The notes under the pieces were generated by a model. That model had not been told where the DNA came from. It worked only from the letters and a program-made list of their open reading frames with translations, and ran no database searches. The translations under genes were made by a program, and so were the position numbers. From an uncultured Paraprevotella sp. (GTDB lineage: Bacteria > Bacteroidota > Bacteroidia > Bacteroidales > Bacteroidaceae): a DNA stretch of 64,000 nt. The stretch covers positions 1 through 64,000 of the forward strand of contig URKA01000005.1 in the NCBI GenBank assembly GCA_900548345.1, given 5' to 3'. Shown here in pieces: positions 16,088-23,845 of this stretch (positions within the stretch are counted from its first letter, which is position 1; each line of letters opens with the position of its first letter).

Positions 16088-18412
16088 TTATTCGAATATC
16101 TCGTCGATTCCCACCGTTTCCTCCACCGGAGCCTCGTCTACGAACGAGGATGCGCAAGGGTCGAAACCTTCGGGAATATCGAACGTCTCGTCGGCGGAAT
16201 ACCCCAACGACTTGTCGGCAAACACTTTTTGGTAGAAATAAGCGCACACGGGAAGCGCGGCGGAAGCCCCTTGCCCGTAGGTCATGCTATTGAAATGGAT
16301 GTCGCGGTTCTCCCCGCCCACCCAACACCCAGCAGAGAGCGAAGGCGTGAAAGATATGAACCAACCGTCGGAGTTGCGGTTAGTGGTTCCGGTCTTTCCG
16401 CCCATGTCGGCCTTTACATTATAGCGGAAACGCATGCGTCCGCCCGTACCGCCGTTCATCACCCCTTGTAGCATGACAATCATTTTATAGGCACTCTCCT
16501 CACTGATGACTTCATTCATGCGCGGCTGGAAGTCGGCCACCGTATTCCCGTCACTGTCTTCGATACGCGTGACGTAAAGCGGAGCCGTGCGGATGCCCCT
16601 GTTGGCAAAGGCCGTATATGCGCTGACCATTTCGGCCACGGAGATTTCGCAGGGACCGAGACATAGCGCCATGGAAGGATGTATTTCCTTGTTGAGCACC
16701 CCGAATTCATGTATCAGCCTGACCAGTGCCGAGGGACTGAGCCGGCTCATCAGGTAAGCCGATATCCAGTTGTTGGATTGTGCCAGTCCCCACTTCAGCG
16801 TCACCATCTCGCCGTAATGCGAACGACTTCCGTTGCGGGGCGTCCAAGGTTTGCCGGCCACCATATAGGTCTGCTGTACGTTGGGGGCCACATCGCAGGG
16901 CGACATGCCGTTCTCCATGGCGAGCGTATAGAGGAAGGGCTTGATGGTGGAGCCAATCTGCCGGCGCCCTACCCCCGCCATGTCGTACTGGAAATAACGG
17001 TAATCGGGGCCGCCCACGTAGGCTTTCACATATCCCGTGCGCGTGTCCATGCACATGAATCCGGCGCGCAGAAATCCCTTGTAGTAACGTATGGAATCCA
17101 TCGGGGTCATCGTGGTGTCCACCTCCCCATGATATGAAAATACGGTCATCTCCTGCAAGGTATTGAATGCCTTCTCTATCTCCGCCTCCGTGGCTCCGCT
17201 CTTTTTCATGGCCATATAGCGGTCGCTCTGACGCATGGACTTCTTCATTATCTGGTCCACTTCTTTCTGTGAGAGCTGACTGGAGAAGGGGCGCGTGGGC
17301 TGACGGCTCTTTTCCTGGTCGAAGATGGGTTGCAGGTATTTGGCCACATGCTTTTCCACGGCCTCCTCGGCATACTGTTGCATGCGTGAATCAACTGTGG
17401 TGTAGATTTTCAGGCCGTCGGTATAAAGGTTATAGGGCGTGCCGTCTTTCTTTTTGTTTTTATTGCACCACCCGTACAGCGGGTCGTTTTTCCACGCCAG
17501 GGAGTCCTCGTAATACTTCTGCTGTTGCCATGACGCATAATCCGAGCGCACAGGTTCCTTGGCCATCAGCATGGTGCGCAGACGTTCGCGCAAATAGGTG
17601 GCCATACCTTCTTTATGGTCCACCCGGTGGAAGCGCAGTCCGATAGGTTCCATTTTGTGCAGTTCGGCATCCGCCTTACTCAGATATCCGGCCTTCACCA
17701 TCTGGTCCAGCACGATATTCCTCCTCTCCCTGCAACGTTCCGGTTTGCGCACGGGATTAAAATAGGAAGGGTTCTTGCACATGCCTATCAGCGTGGCGGC
17801 CTCGCTCACAGACAGATTCTTGGGATCTTTGTTGAAATAGGTTTTCGCCGCCGTCTTGATGCCCACGGCATTATGAAGGAAATCAAAATAGTTCAGATAC
17901 ATCGTAATGATTTCCTCCTTCGTATAATAGCGTTCCAGCTTGACGGCAATCACCCACTCTATGGGCTTTTGCAGGGCGCGTTCCATCGTGGTCTGAGCCA
18001 CATCGGTATACAATTGTTTTGCCAACTGCTGGGTGATGGTACTTCCTCCGCCGGCATTGCTTTGCCCCATGATGCCGCGTTTGATGACGGCACGGGCCAA
18101 CGCACGATAATCGATGCCTGAATGTTCGTAATAACGCTCGTCTTCGGTAGCGACCAACGCTTTTACGAGCCAGGGCGAAAGGTCGTCGTAACCTACGAAT
18201 ATACGGTTGGCCCTGCTGTACGACCACGTGCCCAACAGTTTTCCGTCAGCCGAAATTGCCTGGGAGGCATATTTGTTGACGGGGTTCTCCAATTGATAAA
18301 GATTGGGCATGTAGCCTATCCACCCGTGCCAGATGGCATAAAAGGCGAAATATACGGCGCCAAGCCCTAAAAACAAAAGTACCCAAAGGGTTATGACAAA
18401 CTTTTTCCTCAT
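16088..18412 (-). CDS. Class A penicillin-binding protein (PBP1A-like)
   Basis: Bifunctional murein synthase of 774 residues: one N-terminal membrane anchor (about 5-27), a GT51 transglycosylase domain (TEDERYYEHSGID and GGGSTITQQLAKQL) and a transpeptidase domain with the SxxK serine in GSTIKPFLY, SxN in SNNWIS and KTGT. It polymerises and cross-links peptidoglycan on the outer face of the inner membrane. The C-terminus is short and acidic (PVEETVGIDEIFE). It is transcribed alone from a -7 box 37 bases upstream. Confidence 0.95.
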   Translation of the reverse strand: MRKKFVITLWVLLFLGLGAVYFAFYAIWHGWIGYMPNLYQLENPVNKYASQAISADGKLLGTWSYSRANRIFVGYDDLSPWLVKALVATEDERYYEHSGIDYRALARAVIKRGIMGQSNAGGGSTITQQLAKQLYTDVAQTTMERALQKPIEWVIAVKLERYYTKEEIITMYLNYFDFLHNAVGIKTAAKTYFNKDPKNLSVSEAATLIGMCKNPSYFNPVRKPERCRERRNIVLDQMVKAGYLSKADAELHKMEPIGLRFHRVDHKEGMATYLRERLRTMLMAKEPVRSDYASWQQQKYYEDSLAWKNDPLYGWCNKNKKKDGTPYNLYTDGLKIYTTVDSRMQQYAEEAVEKHVAKYLQPIFDQEKSRQPTRPFSSQLSQKEVDQIMKKSMRQSDRYMAMKKSGATEAEIEKAFNTLQEMTVFSYHGEVDTTMTPMDSIRYYKGFLRAGFMCMDTRTGYVKAYVGGPDYRYFQYDMAGVGRRQIGSTIKPFLYTLAMENGMSPCDVAPNVQQTYMVAGKPWTPRNGSRSHYGEMVTLKWGLAQSNNWISAYLMSRLSPSALVRLIHEFGVLNKEIHPSMALCLGPCEISVAEMVSAYTAFANRGIRTAPLYVTRIEDSDGNTVADFQPRMNEVISEESAYKMIVMLQGVMNGGTGGRMRFRYNVKADMGGKTGTTNRNSDGWFISFTPSLSAGCWVGGENRDIHFNSMTYGQGASAALPVCAYFYQKVFADKSLGYSADETFDIPEGFDPCASSFVDEAPVEETVGIDEIFE

Positions 18413-18449
18413 ATCGTCTTATCCGTTCATTATCGAATGACACAAAATG

Positions 18450-18457
18450 CAAAATTA
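18450..18457 (-). promoter_or_regulatory. Bacteroides -7 box for the PBP1A gene
   Basis: The minus strand reads TAATTTTG, 37 bases upstream of the PBP1A start codon. Confidence 0.55.
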
Positions 18458-18565
18458 CAAATAAACGGCGGAATAAACGAAATAAAACGGCAGAAATGAC
18501 ATAAAAAACGAGCACGGAAAATCGAGGATTTGAGCAAGACTGAAAATCAGGTACTTACAACGGCA

Positions 18566-18633
18566 AAAATGCACACCTGTGTGCAACGCATCGGACACAG
18601 GTGTGCGTTTCATCGGACACAGGTGTGCATTTT
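18566..18633. repeat. 68-bp intergenic element of three 22-bp units
   Basis: Begins AAAATGC and ends GCATTTT. Two direct 22-bp units (18591-18612 and 18613-18634) share TCGGACACAGGTGTGC; the first unit carries the core inverted (CACACCTGTGTGC). Related two-unit elements lie at 30496-30541 and 47284-47329, and a single unit at 58491-58512. Confidence 0.8.
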
Positions 18634-18818
18634 CGCGCGCACAGGACGGCGTTTTTGTCCGCACAAAAACCTTTTCCGCGCGCCCCTTACACAACCGGAA
18701 AAAGACACGCCAGAAAAAGTTTCCGGAACCGTTTAAAAACCGCTCACCCCCGTCCTTTGGAAAGCCGGTTGTTTTTGAATGGCCCGATTATTCCCCGCGG
18801 ACCACATGACAAATGCCA

Positions 18819-18856
18819 TATTTTTCCCGAAAACGCGCAAACTTTGGGAAAAAATA
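18819..18856. promoter_or_regulatory. Inverted repeat directly upstream of the pyrB -7 box
   Basis: TATTTTTCCC (18819-18828) pairs with GGGAAAAAATA (18846-18856, one extra A). It covers the expected -33 region of the pyrB promoter, so it could be an operator or a terminator-like element. The role is unknown. Confidence 0.4.
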
Positions 18857-18858
18857 CG

Positions 18859-18866
18859 TAACTTTG
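18859..18866 (+). promoter_or_regulatory. Bacteroides -7 box for pyrB
   Basis: TAACTTTG fits TAnnTTTG and lies 44 bases before the pyrB start codon. Confidence 0.6.
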
Positions 18867-18910
18867 AAACCTGAATAAATTCTATTTTTTTCAGTTTAAA
18901 ATTATCCGAA

Positions 18911-19858
18911 ATGGAAAACAGGAGTTTGGTAACCATCGCCGACCATTCTAAAGAGAAAATCATGTATCTCATCAGAATGGCGGAAGAATTCGAAAAGCAT
19001 ACCAACCGCAAGTTGCTGGATGGTAAAGTAGTGGCAACCTTATTTTTCGAACCGTCCACAAGAACAAGACTGAGTTTTGAAACCGCAGCCAACCGCCTCG
19101 GCGCAAGGGTCATCGGGTTTACCGACCCGAAAGTGACCAGTTCCACCAAAGGCGAAACGCTGAAAGACACCATCATGATGGTGAGCAACTACGCCGATAT
19201 CATCGTCATGCGCCACTATCTTGAAGGGGCCGCACGGTATGCCTCGGAAGTGTCGCCCGTGCCGGTTATCAACGCCGGAGACGGAGCCAACCAGCATCCC
19301 TCGCAAACCATGCTCGACCTGTATTCCATCTACAAGACACAGGGAACGCTCGACAACCTGCACATACACCTGGTGGGAGACCTGAAATACGGACGCACGG
19401 TGCATTCGCTCCTTACGGCCATGCGCCACTTCAACCCCACCTTTCACTTCATCGCACCCGACGAACTGAAAATGCCGGACGTATACAAACAATACTGCGA
19501 CACAAACGGCATCAATTACATCGAGCACAAAGACTTTACGGCCGACACGATTGCCGATGCAGACATCCTCTACATGACACGCGTGCAGAAAGAACGGTTC
19601 ACCGACCTGATGGAATATGAGAAAGTGAAAGACCTGTATCTGCTCAAGCTCCCCATGCTGAAAAAAGCAAAGGACAACATGCGCATCCTGCATCCGCTGC
19701 CGCGTGTGAACGAAATAGAATACGCCATCGACGATGATATGCACGCATATTACTTCCAACAGGCCCGCAACGGACTTTTCGCACGTCAGGCACTCATCTG
19801 CGACGCATTGGGACTGACGCTCGACGATGTGCTGAACGATAAAACCATCATAGACTAA
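18911..19858 (+). CDS. pyrB: Aspartate carbamoyltransferase, catalytic chain
   Basis: Joins carbamoyl phosphate and aspartate in the first committed step of pyrimidine synthesis. The 315-residue protein has the carbamoyl phosphate motif FEPSTRTRLSFE, the HPSQTMLDLY segment and the aspartate-domain HPLPRVNEI. The regulatory chain gene follows after 24 bases, so a PyrB-PyrI holoenzyme with allosteric control is expected. It is the first gene of a likely pyrB-pyrI-flavin reductase-glyA unit. Confidence 0.96.
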   Translation: MENRSLVTIADHSKEKIMYLIRMAEEFEKHTNRKLLDGKVVATLFFEPSTRTRLSFETAANRLGARVIGFTDPKVTSSTKGETLKDTIMMVSNYADIIVMRHYLEGAARYASEVSPVPVINAGDGANQHPSQTMLDLYSIYKTQGTLDNLHIHLVGDLKYGRTVHSLLTAMRHFNPTFHFIAPDELKMPDVYKQYCDTNGINYIEHKDFTADTIADADILYMTRVQKERFTDLMEYEKVKDLYLLKLPMLKKAKDNMRILHPLPRVNEIEYAIDDDMHAYYFQQARNGLFARQALICDALGLTLDDVLNDKTIID

Positions 19859-19882
19859 CACCGCAACATCATTATATTATAT

Positions 19883-20341
19883 ATGAAAAGAGAAGAACTG
19901 CTGGTTGCCGCACTCGAAAACGGCACAGTCATCGACCATATCCCTTCCAACAAACTGTTCGAGGTGGTCAACCTGTTACATCTCGAACAGATGAAAACAT
20001 CCATCACCGTGGGATATAACCTGAAGAGCAAGAAAATGGGGCATAAAAGCATCATCAAGATTGCCGGAAAGTTCTTTTCCGACGAGGAACTGAACCAGCT
20101 GGCCGTGGTAAGCCCCAACGTCACCCTGTGCATCATCAAGGATTATGAAGTGGTGGAGAAAAAGGAGGTAAGGCTGCCCGATGAACTGAAAGGCATAGTG
20201 AAATGCGCCAATCCCAAGTGCATCACCAATAACGAACCGATGAAGACACACTTCCACGTCGTTGACCATAACGGGACGGTAACACTGAGTTGTCATTACT
20301 GCAACAAAGAAACCGACCTTGACCACGTCAGACTGGCATGA
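19883..20341 (+). CDS. pyrI: Aspartate carbamoyltransferase, regulatory chain
   Basis: Binds CTP or ATP and controls PyrB in the holoenzyme. The 152-residue protein has an N-terminal allosteric domain (AALENGTVIDHIPSNKLFEVVNLL) and a C-terminal zinc domain with four cysteines in the spacing C-x4-C ... C-x2-C (CANPKC and CHYC) that contacts the catalytic chain. Length and residues are those of the E. coli type. Confidence 0.96.
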   Translation: MKREELLVAALENGTVIDHIPSNKLFEVVNLLHLEQMKTSITVGYNLKSKKMGHKSIIKIAGKFFSDEELNQLAVVSPNVTLCIIKDYEVVEKKEVRLPDELKGIVKCANPKCITNNEPMKTHFHVVDHNGTVTLSCHYCNKETDLDHVRLA

Positions 20342-20354
20342 CCGCATCACACGT

Positions 20355-20924
20355 ATGAAACAGGACTGGAAACCGGGCACAATGATATACCCGCTGCCGG
20401 CACTGCTCATCAGTTGCGGCAGCACACCCGACGACTATAATCTGATTACCGTAGCATGGGCCGGCACCATCTGCACCAATCCCGCCATGTGCTACATCTC
20501 GCTCCGTCCCGAACGGCATTCCTACGAGCTCATCAAAAGGAATATGGAATTTGTCATCAACCTGACTACGGAAGAGATGGCTTATGCCACAGACTGGTGC
20601 GGCGTGCGGTCGGGACGCGATTACCGCAAGTTCGAGGAAATGAAACTCACTCCGGGAAAAGCCCGTACCGTTTCGGCCCCCATCGTGGAAGAGTCTCCAC
20701 TGAACATCGAATGCAGGGTGAAGGAAATCGTCTCGCTCGGTTCACACGACATGTTCATCGCAGAAGTGCTCAACGTAAAGGCCGACGAACGTTACTTGGA
20801 CGCACAGACAGGCAAATGGTCGCTCGACGCAGCCTCACCCCTCGTCTACCTGCACGGAGCCTATTACGGGCTGGGCCCAAAAATCGGCAAGTTCGGATGG
20901 AGTGTGGAAAAGAAGAAAGAATAA
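20355..20924 (+). CDS. Flavin reductase family protein
   Basis: FMN-binding split-barrel protein of 189 residues, like flavoredoxin and flavin reductases. Segments GTICTNPAMCYISLRPERHSY, FVINLTTEEMAYATDWCGVRSGRDYRKF and ISPLNIECRVKE-type strands fit the family; the N-terminal PGTMIYPLPALLISCG is typical. A longer reading from 20319 would overlap pyrI by 23 bases; the start at 20355, 13 bases after pyrI, gives the usual N-terminus. Its substrate and any link to pyrimidine synthesis are unknown. Confidence 0.85.
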   Translation: MKQDWKPGTMIYPLPALLISCGSTPDDYNLITVAWAGTICTNPAMCYISLRPERHSYELIKRNMEFVINLTTEEMAYATDWCGVRSGRDYRKFEEMKLTPGKARTVSAPIVEESPLNIECRVKEIVSLGSHDMFIAEVLNVKADERYLDAQTGKWSLDAASPLVYLHGAYYGLGPKIGKFGWSVEKKKE

Positions 20925-20951
20925 CCATATTATAAACACCAAACAAAGAAG

Positions 20952-22232
20952 ATGAAGACAGACAGCACCATTTTCGGCTTGATAGAGAAAGAACATCAAC
21001 GCCAACTGAAAGGAATCGAACTCATCGCATCGGAAAACTTCGTAAGCGACGAGGTGATGAAAGCCATGGGATCATGGCTGACCAACAAGTACGCCGAGGG
21101 CTATCCCGGCAAGCGTTATTACGGCGGTTGCCAGGTAGTGGACGAAGTGGAAAGCCTGGCCATCGAACGGGTATGCAAACTCTTCGGCGCAGAGTACGCC
21201 AACGTACAGCCGCACTCCGGCGCACAGGCCAACGCCGCAGTATTCCTTGCCTGCCTCAAAGCCGGCGACACGTTCATGGGACTGAACCTCGACCACGGCG
21301 GTCACCTCTCACACGGTTCGGCCGTCAACACCTCCGGAATCATGTACCATGCCATCGGCTATAACCTGAACAAGGAAACCGGCCGGGTGGACTACGACGA
21401 GATGGAAAAACTGGCACTTGAACACAAGCCTAAGATGATTATCGGTGGCGGTTCGGCCTACAGCCGCGAATGGGATTATGCCCGCATGCGCGAAATAGCC
21501 GACAAGGTGGGCGCCATCTTCATGGTAGACATGGCACATCCCGCCGGACTGATTGCCGCCGGATTATTGGAGAATCCGGTTAAGTATGCCCACATCGTAA
21601 CATCCACCACCCACAAGACATTGAGAGGACCTCGCGGCGGTATCATTCTGATGGGTAAGGATTTCGACAACCCGTGGGGACTGAAAACACCGAAGGGAGA
21701 AATCAAGAAGATGAGCCAATTGCTCAACAGTGCCGTATTCCCCGGCATACAGGGCGGACCACTGGAACATGTGATTGCCGCAAAAGCCGTGGCTTTCAAC
21801 GAAGCACTGCAACCTGAATTCAAGGAATGGGCAACCCAAGTGCAGAAAAACGCCAAGGTATTGGCCGAGGAACTGATAAAACGCGGCTTCGACATCGTAA
21901 GCGGCGGTACGGACAACCACTCCATGCTGGTGGATTTGCGCAGCAAATACCCTGACCTCACCGGCAAGGTTGCCGAAAAGGCATTGGTGGCTGCAGACAT
22001 CACGGTAAACAAGAACATGGTACCGTTCGACACGCGCAGCGCATTCCAAACCTCCGGTATCCGTCTGGGTACACCGGCCATCACCACACGCGGCGCCAAG
22101 GAAGACCTGATGGTCACGATAGCCGAACTGATAGAAAAAGTATTGGATGCACCGGAAGACGAGACCGTAATCGCTTCCGTCCGCCAGCAGGTGAACGCCA
22201 TCATGGCCGATTACCCGCTGTTCGCCTATTAA
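20952..22232 (+). CDS. glyA: Serine hydroxymethyltransferase
   Basis: PLP enzyme that converts serine and tetrahydrofolate to glycine and methylene-tetrahydrofolate. The 426-residue protein has IELIASENFVS at the N-terminus, GKRYYGGC, the PLP lysine in TTHKTLRGPRGG and GIRLGTPA. It lies 27 bases after the flavin reductase gene and is followed by a perfect terminator, which closes the pyrB unit. Nucleotide synthesis may be the common theme, since methylene-THF feeds dTMP and purines. Confidence 0.96.
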   Translation: MKTDSTIFGLIEKEHQRQLKGIELIASENFVSDEVMKAMGSWLTNKYAEGYPGKRYYGGCQVVDEVESLAIERVCKLFGAEYANVQPHSGAQANAAVFLACLKAGDTFMGLNLDHGGHLSHGSAVNTSGIMYHAIGYNLNKETGRVDYDEMEKLALEHKPKMIIGGGSAYSREWDYARMREIADKVGAIFMVDMAHPAGLIAAGLLENPVKYAHIVTSTTHKTLRGPRGGIILMGKDFDNPWGLKTPKGEIKKMSQLLNSAVFPGIQGGPLEHVIAAKAVAFNEALQPEFKEWATQVQKNAKVLAEELIKRGFDIVSGGTDNHSMLVDLRSKYPDLTGKVAEKALVAADITVNKNMVPFDTRSAFQTSGIRLGTPAITTRGAKEDLMVTIAELIEKVLDAPEDETVIASVRQQVNAIMADYPLFAY

Positions 22233-22255
22233 TAAGGAATAGCAAACACCACACC

Positions 22256-22298
22256 GAAAGCCGGAACGTTCTTTTGCAAGACTGTTCCGGCTTTCTTT
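22256..22298 (+). terminator. Terminator after glyA
   Basis: A perfect 12-bp stem GAAAGCCGGAAC/GTTCCGGCTTTC (22256-22267 with 22284-22295) with a 16-base loop, then TTT. Confidence 0.8.
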
Positions 22299-22344
22299 GA
22301 TTCAACTGTCGGTCCGGCCTGCCGGAGTTTTCAAATTAAGTTCG

Positions 22345-22352
22345 TATCTTTG
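22345..22352 (+). promoter_or_regulatory. Bacteroides -7 box for the BaiN-like gene
   Basis: TATCTTTG fits TAnnTTTG, 43 bases upstream of the start codon at 22396. It supports the internal start over the longer frame from 22297. Confidence 0.6.
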
Positions 22353-22395
22353 CAGCGGGATGCTTTTATCCCCCATTCCCAAAACGGTAAACAGA

Positions 22396-23637
22396 ATGAT
22401 GAACATAGCCATCATCGGCGGCGGAGCCGCAGGATTTTTCGCGGCCGTCAACCTGAAAATGCTTGCACCGCAAGCCAGTGTCACCATTTTCGAGAAACAG
22501 GACCGGGTGCTGAAAAAAGTATTGGTGTCGGGTGGCGGACGCTGCAACCTGACCAACACATTCGAGGACGTGACCGATTTGAAACAGGTTTACCCTCGCG
22601 GACACAAATTATTGAAAGGCCTGTTCAAGGAGTTCGACCACGAAGCCGCACGCCGCTGGTTCGAGGCACAAGGCATCAGGCTGACCGTGCAACCCGACCA
22701 TTGCATCTTTCCCGCCTCACAAGACGCCCACAGCATCGCGGAATGCCTTACACGACTTGCCAAAGAAAATAGCATCGACGTAAGAACTTCGCACCGCGTG
22801 GAGCATATCGTGCCACGCGACAGTGGTGGTTTCGACATCGAATTCCGCACGCCGCAGACCGTGGTGCAAGACTTCGACAAGATAGTCGTAACCACCGGAG
22901 GTTCTCCCCGCCACGAAGGATTGCGTTACTTGGAAGAACTGGGGCACAAAATAGAACCTCCCGTGCCCTCGCTGTTCACCTTCAATATTACCGACCGTAA
23001 ACTGCATGAACTGTCCGGCACCGTGGTAGACCCCGTCACCGTCTGCATCCCCGGCACGAAGTTCCGTGCCACGGGTGCCCTGCTTGTCACCCATTGGGGG
23101 ATGAGCGGTCCGGCCATACTGAAACTTTCCTCGCACGCCGCACGTTTCATGAACGAGGGGGAATACCGCGTGCCGCTCCTCGTCAACTGGACGAACCAAA
23201 CAAATCAGGATGCCGTCTCCGGCATATTAAGAGACACGGCCGCACGCGCTCCGCAGAAACAGATGGGCAATGTGCGCCCCTTCGGCCTTTCGTCAAGACT
23301 GTGGGACTACCTGCTCGAAAAGGCGGAAATCCCCGGCGAACGCAAATGGGGAGAATCGGGCAAGAAAAGCATCGCCAGGCTGACGGACGTGTTGTGCAAC
23401 GACCGTTATGCCGTGGAGGGCAAGAGCACATGCCGCGAAGAGTTCGTCACCTGCGGCGGCATCAGCCTGGAATCCGTACACCGCCACACGTTGGAGAGCA
23501 AAGTGTGCCCCGGACTTTATTTCGCCGGCGAAGTGCTCGACATAGACGGTGTCACAGGCGGTTTCAACTTTCAGGCGGCATGGACCACTGCCCATACCGT
23601 AGCACAGGCGATAGCCGCTTCGGACAGGACTTGTTAA
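22396..23637 (+). CDS. NAD(P)/FAD-dependent oxidoreductase, BaiN/HI0933 family
   Basis: A 413-residue flavoprotein with an N-terminal dinucleotide-binding site (IAIIGGGAAGFFAAVN), the family motif VLVSGGGRCNLTN, the TTGG segment and the C-terminal GLYFAGEVLDIDGVTGGFNFQAAWTTA. The HI0933/YhiN family has mostly unknown substrates; BaiN itself acts on bile acids, but that role cannot be assumed. The start is either of two adjacent ATGs (22396 or 22399). It is transcribed alone behind a -7 box and converges on the BlaR1-like gene across a repeat array. Confidence 0.88.
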   Translation: MMNIAIIGGGAAGFFAAVNLKMLAPQASVTIFEKQDRVLKKVLVSGGGRCNLTNTFEDVTDLKQVYPRGHKLLKGLFKEFDHEAARRWFEAQGIRLTVQPDHCIFPASQDAHSIAECLTRLAKENSIDVRTSHRVEHIVPRDSGGFDIEFRTPQTVVQDFDKIVVTTGGSPRHEGLRYLEELGHKIEPPVPSLFTFNITDRKLHELSGTVVDPVTVCIPGTKFRATGALLVTHWGMSGPAILKLSSHAARFMNEGEYRVPLLVNWTNQTNQDAVSGILRDTAARAPQKQMGNVRPFGLSSRLWDYLLEKAEIPGERKWGESGKKSIARLTDVLCNDRYAVEGKSTCREEFVTCGGISLESVHRHTLESKVCPGLYFAGEVLDIDGVTGGFNFQAAWTTAHTVAQAIAASDRTC

Positions 23638-23689
23638 CCACCTTGTTTGCAATCGTTTGATTCCCATTTTCCCTATCCTCCCCAGGGCG

Positions 23690-23707
23690 GAAAATTCTTT
23701 TTCCGCA
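23690..23707 (+). terminator. Possible terminator hairpin after the BaiN-like gene
   Basis: GCGGAAAA and TTTTTCCGC flank a short loop about 55 bases after the stop codon. The stem is short and there is no clean T run beyond it, so the call is weak. Confidence 0.4.
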
Positions 23708-23722
23708 CCTCTCATAAAGTAT

Positions 23723-23806
23723 AAATAAAAGTTTTGGTTTTAAAAATAAAAGTTTTATTCTTGAAACCAAAACTTCTGTTTTCAAAAATAAAACTTTTAT
23801 TTATAG
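23723..23806. repeat. Array of four 21-bp A/T-rich units (84 bp)
   Basis: Four consecutive 21-bp units, cores AATAAAAGTTTTGG, AATAAAAGTTTTATTC, CCAAAACTTCTG and AATAAAACTTTTATTT. Units 1-2 carry AAAAG and units 3-4 carry AAAAC, so the array folds back on itself; its outer arms TATAAATAAAAGTTTT (23720-23735) and 23790-23805 are perfectly complementary. A sister array is at 58340-58423. It lies between two convergent genes. Confidence 0.85.
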
Positions 23807-23826
23807 TTCCGGATGGTTCCGGATGG
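23807..23826. repeat. Tandem 10-bp direct repeat
   Basis: TTCCGGATGG occurs twice in a row directly after the 21-bp array and just before the end of the BlaR1-like gene. Confidence 0.6.
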
Positions 23827-23845
23827 ATTTTCCCTCAAGTAGGAA

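Larger units (their letters stand above)
18413..18910. other. 498-base divergent intergenic region (PBP1A / pyrB)
   Basis: Holds the PBP1A -7 box (18450-18457), a 68-bp element of 22-bp repeats (18566-18633) with a degenerate further copy to about 18660, a hairpin at 18819-18856, and the pyrB -7 box (18859-18866). No convincing protein gene is present. The AT-rich start and GC-rich middle contrast with the genes on each side. Confidence 0.7.

Noticed and set aside
18566..18660. The 22-bp repeats looked like a short CRISPR array.
   Set aside because: The units are contiguous with no unique spacers, there is no cas gene, and the same units occur in short elements elsewhere.
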